Assembly (NCBI GenBank): GCA_033675265.1 | Contig: JAUJYZ010001275.1 | Location: 88,029 to 152,028, forward strand | Direction: 5' to 3' | Length of the DNA stretch: 64,000 nt | Origin: Actinostola sp. cb2023 | Taxonomy: Eukaryota > Cnidaria > Anthozoa > Actiniaria > Actinostolidae | Shown: in pieces, positions 53,001-64,000 of the stretch | Layout of the letters: the number at the start of each line of letters is the position of its first letter | Numbering within the stretch: the first letter of the stretch is position 1 | The notes under the pieces: model-generated | Database searches by the model: none | What the model was told of the DNA's origin: nothing | The model's input: the letters and a program-made list of their open reading frames with translations, nothing else | Translations under genes and position numbers: made by a program

Positions 53001-56000
53001 AGTCGACCGAGACGTTTTTCTTAGTGTGCTCGTTAGTTTGTTGATTGAAGACGTTTTTTTTAGTCGACCGAGATTCTGTGCTCGTTAGTTTGTTGATTGA
53101 AGACGTTTTTCTTAGTCGACCGAGATTCTGTGCTCGTTAGTTTGTTGATTGAAGACGTTTTTTTTAGTCGACCGAGATTCTGTGCTCGTTAGTTTGTTGA
53201 TTGAAGACGTTTTTTTAGTCGTGATAGATAGTATTTTCGAGTTCGATAAGAAGAAACTCACCGATTACCACAAGTGTATCAATGCTAAAACCCTTTCCAC
53301 AGCAAAAACTATGTAGTTCACAAAAAAATTCGTTCAATAACAAAATTAGGTTAGCGAAAAAAACTTGGTTAGTCGCAAAAAAGCCGTATTGCACAAAAAC
53401 TGATCGCTGCAGTTTTTTGAAGGAAGAAGTTTTTCTTTGTCGAACGAGATTCTGTGCTCGTTAGTTTGTTGATTGAAGACGTTTTTCTTAGTCGACCGAG
53501 ATTCTGTGCTCGTTAGTTTTCACACCGCAGTAGTTCAAAAAAAACTCACAAAAAAGTTCAAAAAAAAAATTCGCTCAGTCACAAAAATTGGGTTAGTGAA
53601 AAATTCTTGGTTAGTCGCAAAAAAGCAGTATTGCACAAAAACTGATCGCTGCAGTTTTTTGAAGGAAGAAGTTTTTCTTAGTCGACCGAGATTCTGTGCT
53701 CGTTAGTTTGTTGATTGAAGACGTGTTTCTTAGTCGACCGACATTTTGTGATATATAGTATTTTCGAAAGAAACTCGCCGATTACCACAAGTGTATCGAC
53801 GCCGAAAACCGTTTCCACAGCAAAAACTATGTAGTTCACAAAAAACATTCGTTCTCTAACAAAAATTCGGTTAGTGACAAAAACTTGGTTTCGCAAAAAA
53901 GCTGTATTGCACAAAAACTGATCGCTGTTTTTTTTTTTTGAAGGAAGAAGTTTCTCTTAGTCGACCGAGATTCTGTGCTCGTTAGTTTGTTGATTGAAGA
54001 CGTTTTTCTTAGTCGACCGAGATTCTGTGCTCGTTAGTTTGTTGATTGAAGACGTTTTTTTTTTTAGTCGACCGAGATTCTGTGCTCGTTAGTTTGTTGA
54101 TTGAAGACGTTTTTTTTTAGTCGACCGAGATTCTGTGCTCGTTAGTTTGTTGATTGAAGACGTTTTTCTCTTAGTCGACCGAGATTCTGTGCTCGTTAGT
54201 TTTTTGATTGAACGTTTTTTTTTTAGTCGACCGAGATTCTGTGCTCGTTAGTTTGTTGATTGAAGAAACGTTTTTTAGTCGTCGACCGAGATTCTGTGCT
54301 CGTTAGTTTGTTGATTGAAGACGTTTTTTCTTAGTCGACCGAGATTCTGTGCTCGTTAGTTTGTTTGTTGATTGAAGACGTTTTTCTTAGTCGACCGAGA
54401 TTCTGTGCTCGTTAGTTTGTTGATTGAAGACGTTTTTTCTTAGTCGACCGAGATTCTGTGCTCGTTAGTTTGTTGATTGAAGACGTTTTTCTTAGTCGAC
54501 CGAGATTCTGTGCTCGTTAATTTTTTTTGATTGAAGACGTTTTTCTTAGTCGACCGACATTTTGTGATAGATAGTATTTTTTTCGAGTTCGATAAGAAGA
54601 AACTCGCCGATTACCACAAGTGTATCGACGCCGAAAACCCTTTCCACAGCAAAACTATGTAGTTCACAAAAAAATTCGTTCAATAACAAAAATTAGGTTA
54701 GTGAAAAAAAAACTTGGTTAGTCGCAAAAAAGCCGTATTGCACAAAAACTGATCGCTGCAGTTTTTTGAAGGAAGAAGTTTTTCTTTGTCGAACGAGATT
54801 CTGTGCTCGTTAGTTTGTTGATTGAAGACGTTTTTCTTAGTCGACCGAGATTCTGTGCTGGTTAGTTTCCACCGCAAAAGCTCTAGTAAAAAAAATTGGC
54901 TCTTGGTTAGTCACAAAAAGCTGTATTGCACAAAAACTGATAAGTTTTTTGAAAAGACGTTTTTCTTAGTCGAGTCACAAGTGTTTGTTTGTAAAAAATC
55001 TTGGTTAGTCGCAAAAAAGCTGTATTGCACAAAAAACTGATCGCTGCAGTTTTTTGACTGAAGACGTTTTTCTTAGTCGACCGAGATTCTGTGCTGGTTA
55101 GTTTCCACCGCAAAAACTCTGTAGTTCAAAAAAATTCGCTCAGTCACAAAAATTGGGTTAGTGAAAAATTTTTGTTTAGTCGCAAAAAAGATGTATTGCA
55201 CAAAAAAACTGATCGCTGCAGTTTTTTTTTTGACTGAGTTTTTTCTTTTTTCTTAGTCGACCGAGATTCTGTGCTGGTTAGTTTCCACCGAAAAAAACTC
55301 TGTAGTTCAAAAAAATTCGCTCAGTCACAAAAATTGGGTTAGTGAAAAATTCTTGGTTAGTCGCAAAAAAGATGTATTGCACAAAAACTGATCGCTGCAG
55401 TTTTTTGAAGGAAGAAGTTTTTCTTAGTCGACCGAGATTCTGCGCTCGTTAGTTTTTTGATTGAAGACGTGTTTCTTAGTCGACCGACATTTTGTGATAT
55501 ATAGTATTTTCGAAAGAAACTCGCCGATTACCACAAGTGTATCGACGCCGAAAACCGTTTCCACAGCATAAACTATGTAGTTCACAAAAACATTCGTTCT
55601 CTAACAAAAATTCGGTTAGTGACAAAAACTTGGTTTTCGCAAAAAAGCTGTATTGCACAAAAACTGATCGCTGCAGTTTTTTTGAAGGAAGAAGTTTCTC
55701 TTAGTCGACCGAGATTCTGTGCTCGTTAGTTTGTTGATTGAAGACGTTTTTTTTTAGTCGACCGAGATTCTGTGCTCGTTAGTTTGTTGATTGAAGACGT
55801 TTTTCTTAGTCGACCGAGATTCTGTGCTCGTTAGTTTGTTGATTGAAGACGTTTTTTTTAGTCGACCGAGATTCTGTGCTCGTTAGTTTGTTGATTGAAG
55901 ACGTTTCTCTTAGTCGACCGAGATTCTGTGCTCGTTAGTTTGTTGATTGAAGACGTTTTTTTTTGATTTGTGAAGACGTTAGTAGTCGACCGAGATTCTG

Positions 56001-59000
56001 TGCTCGTTAGTTTGTTGATTGAAGACGTTTTTTTTAGTCGACCGAGATTCTGTGCTCGTTAGTTTGTTGATTGAAGACGTTTTTCTTAGTCGACCGAGAT
56101 TCTGTGCTCGTTAGTTTGTTGATTGAAGACGTTTTTCTTAATCGACCGAGATTCTGTGCTCGTTAGTTTGTTGATTGAAGACGTTTTTCTTAGTCGACCG
56201 AGATTCTCTGCTCGTTAGTTTGTTGATTGAAGACGTGTTTCTTAGTCGACCGAGATTCTGTGCTCGTTAATTTTTTGATTGAAGACGTGTTTCTTAGTCG
56301 ACCGACATTTTGTGATAGATAGTATTTTCGAGTTCGATAAGAAGAAACTCGCCGATTACCACAAGTGTATCGACGCCGAAAACCCTTTCCACAGCATAAA
56401 CTATGTAGTTCACAAAAAAATTCGTTCAATAACAAAATTAGGTTAGCGAAAAAAACTTGGTTAGTCGCAAAAAAGCCGTATTGCACAAAAACTGATCGCT
56501 GCAGTTTTTTGAAGGAAGAAGTTTTTCTTTGTCGAACGAGATTCTGTGCTCGTTAGTTTGTTGATTGAAGACGTTTTTCTTAGTCGACCGAGATTCTGTG
56601 CTGGTTAGTTTCCACCGCAAAAGCTCTGTAGTTCAAAAAAATTGGCTCAGTCACAAAAATTGGGTTTGTAAAAAATCTTGGTTAGTCGCAAAAAAGCTGT
56701 ATTGCACAAAAAACTGATCGCTGCAGTTTTTTGACTGAAGACGTTTTTTTCTTAGTCGACCGAGATTCTGTGCTGGTTAGACGTTTTTCCACGACCGAAA
56801 AAACTCTGTAGTTCACAAAAAAATTCGTTCATTCACAAAAATTGGGTTAGTGAAAAATCTTGGTTAGTCGCAAAAAAGCTGTATTGCACAAAAAACTGAT
56901 CGCTGCAGTTTTTTGACTGAAGACGTTTTTCTTAGTCGACCGAGATTCTGTGCTCGTTAGTTTCCACCGCAAAAACTCTGTAGTTCAAAAAAATTCGCTC
57001 AGTCATGAAAAAATTGGGTTAGTCGACGCCGAAAACCGTTTCCACAGCAGCAAAACTATGGTTACAAAACATTCGTTCTCTAACAAAAATTCGGTTAGTG
57101 CAAAAAAGTCGCAAAAAAGCTGTATTGCACAAAAACTGATCGCTGCAGTTTTTTGAAGGAAGAAGTTTTTCTTAGTCGACCGAGAAGTTGATTGAAGACG
57201 TTTTTCTTAGTCGACCGAGATTCTGTGCTCGTTAGTTTGTTGATTGAAGACGTTTTTCTTAGTCGACCGACATTTTGTGATATATAGTATTTTCGAAAGA
57301 AACTCGCCGATTACCACAAGTGTATCGACGCCGAAAACCGTTTCCACAGCATAAACTATGTAGTTCACAAAAACATTCGTTCTCTAACAAAAATTCGGTT
57401 AGTGACAAAAACTTGGTTTTCGCAAAAAAGCTGTATTGCACAAAAACTGATCGCTGCAGTTTTTTGAAGGAAGAAGTTTCTCTTAGTCGACCGAGATTCT
57501 GTGCTCGTTAGTTTGTTGATTGAAGACGTTTTTTTTAGTCGACCGAGATTCTGTGCTCGTTAGTTTGTTGATTGAAGACGTTTTTCTTAGTCGACCGAGA
57601 TTCTGTGCTCGTTAGTTTGTTGATTGAAGACGTTTTTTTTAGTCGACCGAGATTCTGTGCTCGTTAGTTTGTTGATTGAAGACGTTTTTCTTAGTCGACC
57701 GAGATTCTGTGCTCGTTAGTTTGTTGATTGAAGACGTTTTTTTCTTAGTCGACCGAGATTCTTGCTCGTTAGTTTGTTTGATTGAAGACGTGTTTTCTTA
57801 GTCGACCGAGATTCTGTGCTCGTTAATTTGTTGATTGAAGACGTTTTTCTTAGTCGACCGACAATTTGTGATAGATAGTATTTTCGAGTTCGATAAGAAG
57901 AAACTCACCGATTACCACAAGTGTATCAATGCTAAAACCCTTTCCACAGCAAAAACTATGTAGTTCACAAAAAAATTCGTTCAATAACAAAATTAGGTTA
58001 GCGAAAAAAACTTGGTTAGTCGCAAAAAAGCCGTATTGCACAAAAACTGATCGCTGCAGTTTTTTGAAGGAAGAAGTTTTTCTTTGTCGAACGAGATTCT
58101 GTGCTCGTTAGTTTGTTGATTGAAGACGTTTTTCTTAGTCGACCGAGATTCTGTGCTGGTTAGTTTCCACCGCAAAAGCTCTGTAGTTCAAAAAAATTGG
58201 CTCAGTCACAAAAATTGGGTTTGTAAAAAATCTTGGTTAGTCGCAAAAAAGCTGTATTGCACAAAAAACTGATCGCTGCAGTTTTTTGACTGAAGACGTT
58301 TTTCTTAGTCGACCGAGATTCTGTGCTGGTTAGTTTCCACCGCAAAAACTCTGTAGTTCAAAAAAATTCGCTCAGTCACAAAAATTGGGTTAGTGAAAAA
58401 TTCTTGGTTAGTCGCAAAAAAGATGTATTGCACAAAAAACTGATCGCTGCAGTTTTTTGACTGAAGACGTTTTTCTTAGTCGACCGAGATTCTGTGCTGG
58501 TTAGTTTCCACCGCAAAAACTCTGTAGTTCAAAAAAATTCGCTCAGTCACAAAAATTGGGTTAGTGAAAAATTCTTGGTTAGTCGCAAAAAAGATGTATT
58601 GCACAAAAACTGATCGCTGCAGTTTTTTGAAGGAAGAAGTTTTTCTTAGTCGACCGAGATTCTGCGCTCGTTAGTTTTTTGATTGAAGACGTGTTTCTTA
58701 GTCGACCGACATTTTGTGATATATAGTATTTTCGAAAGAAACTCGCCGATTACCACAAGTGTATCGACGCCGAAAACCGTTTCCACAGCATAAACTATGT
58801 AGTTCACAAAAACATTCGTTCTCTAACAAAAATTCGGTTAGTGACAAAAACTTGGTTTTCGCAAAAAAGCTGTATTGCACAAAAACTGATCGCTGCAGTT
58901 TTTTGAAGGAAGAAGTTTCTCTTAGTCGACCGAGATTCTGTGCTCGTTAGTTTGTTGATTGAAGACGTTTTTTTTAGTCGACCGAGATTCTGTGCTCGTT

Positions 59001-62000
59001 AGTTTGTTGATTGAAGACGTTTTTCTTAGTCGACCGAGATTCTGTGCTCGTTAGTTTGTTGATTGAAGACGTTTTTTTTAGTCGACCGAGATTCTGTGCT
59101 CGTTAGTTTGTTGATTGAAGACGTTTATCTTAGTCGACCGAGATTCTGTGCTCGTTAGTTTGTTGATTGAAGACGTTTTTCTTAGTCGACCGACAATTTG
59201 TGATAGATAGTATTTTCGAGTTCGATAAGAAGAAACTCACCGATTACCACAAGTGTATCAATGCTAAAACCCTTTCCACAGCAAAAACTATGTAGTTCAC
59301 AAAAAAATTCGTTCAATAACAAAATTAGGTTAGTGAAAAATTCTTGGTTAGTCGCAAAAAAGCTGTATTGCACAAAAACTGATCGCTGCAGTTTTTTGAA
59401 GGAAGAAGTTTTTCTTAGTCGACCGAGATTCTGTGCTCGTTAGTTTGTTGATTGAAGACGTGTTTCTTAGTCGACCGACATTTTGTGATAGATAGTATTT
59501 TCGAGTTCCATCAGAAGAAACTCGCCGATTACCACAAGTATATCGACGCCGAAAACCCTTTCCACAGCAAAAACTATGTAGTTCACAAAAAAATGCGTTC
59601 ATTAACAAAAATTCGGTTAGTGACAAAAACTTGGTTTGTCGCAAAAAAGCTGTATTGCACAAAAACTGATCGCTTCAGTTTGTTGAAGGAAGCTGTTCTT
59701 CTTAGTCGACCGAGATTCTGTGCTCGTTAGTTTTTTGATTGAAGACGTTTTTCTTAGTCGACCGAGATTCTGTGCTCGTTAGTTTGTTGATTGAAAGATT
59801 CTGTGTTTTTTTTAGTCGACCGAGAATTTGTGCTCGTTAGTTTGTTGATTGAAGACGTTTTTCTTAGTCGACCGACAGTTTTTTGTGATAGTGTTTTTCT
59901 TTTTCGAGTGTGATATATAGAAGAAACTCACCGATTACCACAAGTGTATCGACGCTAAAACCCTTTCCACAGCAAAAACTATGTAGTTCACAAAAAAATT
60001 CGTTCATTAACAAAAATTAGGTTAGTGAAAAAAACTTGGTTAGTCGCAAAAAAGCTGTATTGCACAAAAACTGATCGCTGCAGTTTTTTGCTGAAGAAGT
60101 TTTTTTAGTCGACCGAGATTCTGTGCTCGTTAGTTTGTTGATTGAAGACGTTTTTCTTAGTCGACCGAGATTCTGTGCTCGTTAGTTTGTTGATTGAAGA
60201 CGTTTTTTTCTTAGTCGACCGAGATTCTGTGCTCGTTAGTTTGTTGATTGAAGACGTTTTTCTTAGTCGACCGAGATTTCTGTGCTCGTTTTTTTTTGAT
60301 TGAGACGACGTTTCTTAGTCGACCGACATTGATAGATAGTATTTTCGAGTTCGATAAGAAGAAACTCGCCGATTACCACAAGTGTATCGACGCCGAAAAC
60401 CCTTTCCACAGCAAAAACTATGTAGTTCACAAAAAAATTCGTTCAATAACAAAATTAGGTTAGCGAAAAAAACTTGTTTGGTTAGTCGCAAAAAAGCCGT
60501 ATTGCACAAAAACTGATCGCTGCAGTTTTTTGAAGGAAGAAGAAGTTTTTCTTTGTCGAACGAGATTCTGTGCTCGTTAGTTTGTTGATTGAAGACGTTT
60601 TTCTTAGTCGACCGAGATTCTGTGCTGGTTAGTTTCCACCGCAAAAGCTCTGTAGTTCAAAAAAAATTCGCTCAGTCACAAAAATTGGGTTTGAAAAAAA
60701 TCTTGGTTAGTCGCAAAAAAGCTGTATTGCACAAAAAACTGATCGCTGCAGTTTTTTGACTGAAGACGTTTTTCTTAGTCGACCGAGATTCTGTGCTCGT
60801 TAGTTTTTTTTGATTGAAGACGTTTTTCTTAGTCGACCGAGATTTTGTGCTTGGTTAGTCGCAAAGAAAGTTTACCACACCGCAAAAACTGATCGCTGTA
60901 GTTTTTGACTGCAAAACGTTTTTTCAGTCGACGAAATTCTGTGGTTAGTTTGCAAAAACTTAGTTCACTTGGTTTTGTTAACAAAAAGTCTTTCGAAAAA
61001 AAAGAGTTAAAAAAGCTTTATTTACAAAAACTGATCGCTGCAGTTTTTTGATTGAAGAAGTTTTTTCTTAGTCGACCGAGATTCTGTGCTCGTTAGTTTT
61101 TTGATTGAAGACGTGTTTTTCTTAGTCGACCGACATTTTGTGATAGATAGTATTTTCGATTTTCGATAAGAAGAAACTCGCCGATTACCACAAGTGTATC
61201 GACGCCGAAAACCCTTTCCACAGCAAAAACTATGTAGTTCACAAAAAAAAAATTCGTTCTTTCGGTTAGTGACAAAAAATTCGCAAAAAAAGCTGTATTG
61301 ACACAAAAAACTTGGTTTTTTTAGTCGCAAAAAAAACTGATTGCACGCAGTTTTTTGAAGGAAGACTTAGTCGACCGAGATTCTGTGCTCGTTAGTTTTT
61401 TGAAGACGAATTTTGTGCTCGTTAGTTTTTTTTAGTCGACCGAGATTCTGTGCTCGTTAGTTTGTTGATTGAAGACGTTTTTCTTAGTCGACCGAGATTC
61501 TGTGCTCGTTAGTTTTCCACCGCAAAAACTCTGTAGTTCACGTTTTGGCTCAGTCAGGGGTTAGTAAAAAATCTTGGTTAGTCGCAAAAAAAGCTGTATT
61601 GCACAAAAAACTGATCGCTGCAGTTTTTTTGAAGAAGACGTTTTTCTTAGTCGACCGAGTTTTTCTTAGTCGACCGAGATTCTGTGCTAGTAGTCGACCG
61701 AGATTCTGTGCTCGTTGTTGATTGAAGACGTTTTTTCTTAGTCGACCGACAATTTGTGATAGATAGTATTTTCGAGTTCGATAAGAAGAAACTCGCCGAT
61801 TACCACAAGTGTATCGTGCGAAAACCCTTTCCACAGCAAAAACTATGTAGTTCACAAAAAAATTCTTAGTCAATAAAAAATTCGGTTAGTGAAAAAAACT
61901 TGGTTAGTCGCAAAAAAGCTGTATTGCACAAAAACTGATCGCTGCAGTTTTTTGAAGGAAGAAGTTTTTCTTAGTCGACCGAGATTCTGTGCTCGTTAGT

Positions 62001-64000
62001 TTTTTTGATTGAAGACGTTTTCTTAGTCGACCGACATTTTGTGTTAGTTTGTTGATTAGACGTTTTTTTTTTCGACCGATTCGACGAAACTCGCCGATTA
62101 CCACAAGTGTATCGACGCCGAAAACCGTTTCCACAGCAAAAACTATGTAGTTCAAAAAAATTCGTTCTCTAACAAAAATTCGGTTAGTGAAAAAACTTGG
62201 TTAGTCGCAAAAAAGCTGTATTGCAAAAAAAAAAACTGATCGCTGCAGTTTTTTGAAGGAAGAAGTTTTTCTTAGTCGACCGAGATTCTGTGCTCGTTAG
62301 TTTTTTGATTGAAGACGTTTTTCTTAGTCGACCGAGATTCTGTGCTCGTTAGTTTGTTGATTGAAGACGTTTTTTCCGAAAAAGACTCTGTGCTCGTTAA
62401 GTTTGTGTTCAGTCAAAAAATTGGGTTAGTTCAAAAAACTTGCTCAGTTTCACAAAAAAAAAGCTGTATCGACCGGTTAAAAATTCTGTGCTCGTCAGCA
62501 AAAAAGCTGTATTGAACAGTTTTTTTTCGCTTGAAGAAGTTTTTTTTCTTAGTCGACCGAGATTCTGTGCTGGTTAGTTTCCACCGCAAAAACTTTCTGT
62601 ACTCTTAGTCGACCGAAAAAAAATTCGTTCAGTCACAAAAAATTGGTTTTTTAGTGAACCGAGATTCTTGGTTTAGTCGAAACGTTTTTTTGTATTGCAC
62701 AAAAACTGCTCGCTGCAGTTTTTTGATTGAAGACGTTTTTCTTAGTCGACCGAGATTCTGTGCTCGTTAGTTTGTTGATTGAAGACGTTTTTCTTAGTCG
62801 ACCGACATTTTGTGATAGATAGTATTTTCGAAAGAAACTCGCCGATTACCACAAGTGTATCGACGCCGAAAGTTTTTCCACAGCAAAAACTATGTAGTTC
62901 ACAAAAAATTGCGTTCATTAACAAAAATTCGGTTAGTGACAAAAAACTTGGTTAGTCGCAAAAAAGCTGTATTGCAAAAAACTGATCGCTGCAGTTTTTT
63001 TGAAGGAAAAAACTCTTAGTCGACCGAGATTCTGTGCTCGTTAGTTTGTTGATTGAAGACGTTTTTCTTAGTCGACCGAGATTCTGTGCTCGTTAGTTTC
63101 TTGATTGAAGACGTTTTTCTTAGTCGACCGAGATTCTGTGCTCGTTAGTTTGTTGATTGAAGACGTTTTTCTTAGTCGACCGAGATTCTGTGCTCGTTAG
63201 TTTGTTGTTTGAAGACGTTTTTCTTAGTCGACCGACAATTTGTGATAGATAGTATTTTCGAGTTCGATAAGAAGAAACTCACCGATTACCACAAGTGTAT
63301 CAATGCTAAAACCCTTTCCACAGCAAAAACTATGTAGTTCACAAAAAAATTCGTTCAATAACAAAATTAGGTTAGCGAAAAAAACTTGGTTAGTCGCAAA
63401 AAAGCCGTATTGCACAAAAACTGATCGCTGCAGTTTTTTGAAGGAAGAAGTTTTTCTTTGTCGAACGAGATTCTGTGCTCGTTAGTTTGTTGATTGAAGA
63501 CGTTTTTCTTAGTCGACCGAGATTCTGTGCTGGTTAGTTTCCACCGCAAAAGCTCTGTAGTTCAAAAAAATTGGCTCAGTCACAAAAATTGGGTTTGTAA
63601 AAAATCTTGGTTAGTCGCAAAAAAGCTGTATTGCACAAAAAACTGATCGCTGCAGTTTTTTGACTGAAGACGTTTTTCTTAGTCGACCGAGATTCTGTGC
63701 TGGTTAGTTTCCACCGCAAAAACTCTGTAGTTCAAAAAAATTCGCTCAGTCACAAAAATTGGGTTAGTGAAAAATTCTTGGTTAGTCGCAAAAAAGATGT
63801 ATTGCACAAAAACTGATCGCTGCAGTTTTTTGAAGGAAGAAGTTTTTCTTAGTCGACCGAGATTCTGCGCTCGTTAGTTTTTTGATTGAAGACGTGTTTC
63901 TTAGTCGACCGACATTTTGTGATATATAGTATTTTCGAAAGAAACTCGCCGATTACCACAAGTGTATCGACGCCGAAAACCGTTTCCACAGCATAAACTA
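50001..64000 (+). repeat. Complex satellite family S1, 14-kb array to window end
   Basis: Three interleaved modules. Module A: ~52-bp monomers with TTAGTCGACCGAGATTCTGT and GTTAGTTTGTTGATTGAAGA. Module B: ~250 bp with TGTGATAGATAGTATTTTCG, GCCGATTACCACAAGTGTAT and TGATCGCTGCAG. Module C: starts GGTTAGTTTCCACCGCAAAA. Blocks are duplicated at long range, e.g. a variant run near 51780-52330 recurs at about 56130-56690. Some stretches near 60850-62700 are scrambled. No gene is credible here. Confidence 0.92.

Noticed and set aside
50001..64000. Repeated 60-110 codon frames (for example MRWKLTSTESRSTKK)
   Set aside because: Identical frames recur wherever the satellite modules recur and mix strands. 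They carry no domain.

Overview
This is eukaryotic, almost certainly animal, DNA. One intron-rich host gene, a three-domain gelsolin-like actin-binding protein, spans about 8860 to at least 40788 on the + strand. It has 13 exons that join in frame with good GT/AG sites, giving 339 codons before a terminal exon I can only propose. The rest is dense repeat: TIR transposons, Penelope-like retroelements with hammerhead ribozyme cores, minisatellites and a satellite field. A marine invertebrate, perhaps a cnidarian, is my guess from the repeat mix and the virus-like element; nothing in the window proves the phylum.

Layout. 1-8859: intergenic, with several TIR elements and a 21-bp minisatellite. 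8860-27629: exons 1-10, with introns holding a Harbinger-like element, two hAT-like elements (one carrying RecQ-helicase-like fragments), a foldback element, an inverted pair of Penelope 3' ends and a 2.9-kb minisatellite. 28488-38260: a 9.77-kb virus-like element in intron 10. 38595-40788: exons 11-13. 41561-43886: a second Penelope 3' end and foldback/MITE elements. 46528-64000: satellite DNA in which one complex family lies in opposite orientation on the two sides of an array of AACCGGTT-containing repeats.

The most interesting object is the element at 28488-38260. It has ~213-bp terminal inverted repeats starting AG and ending CT, a perfect 5-bp target duplication (GGTAA), a retroviral-type (rve) integrase, an A32-like packaging ATPase, a probable double-jelly-roll capsid gene, a candidate vertex or minor capsid gene, several small membrane proteins and Cys-rich zinc-binding proteins. 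This is a Polinton/Maverick-type gene set, but I find no family-B DNA polymerase and no room for one; 9.8 kb is well short of the usual 15-20 kb. Genes are packed with overlapping stop/start codons. Integrase, ATPase and capsid genes carry stops or frameshifts, so this copy is dead, though several ORFs (242, 265, 159, 145 and about 290 aa) are open. The TIRs differ at only a few positions, suggesting fairly recent insertion.

A second notable feature is a 61-bp tandem duplication across the acceptor of exon 3 of the gelsolin gene. The upstream acceptor leads to an in-frame stop nine codons later.
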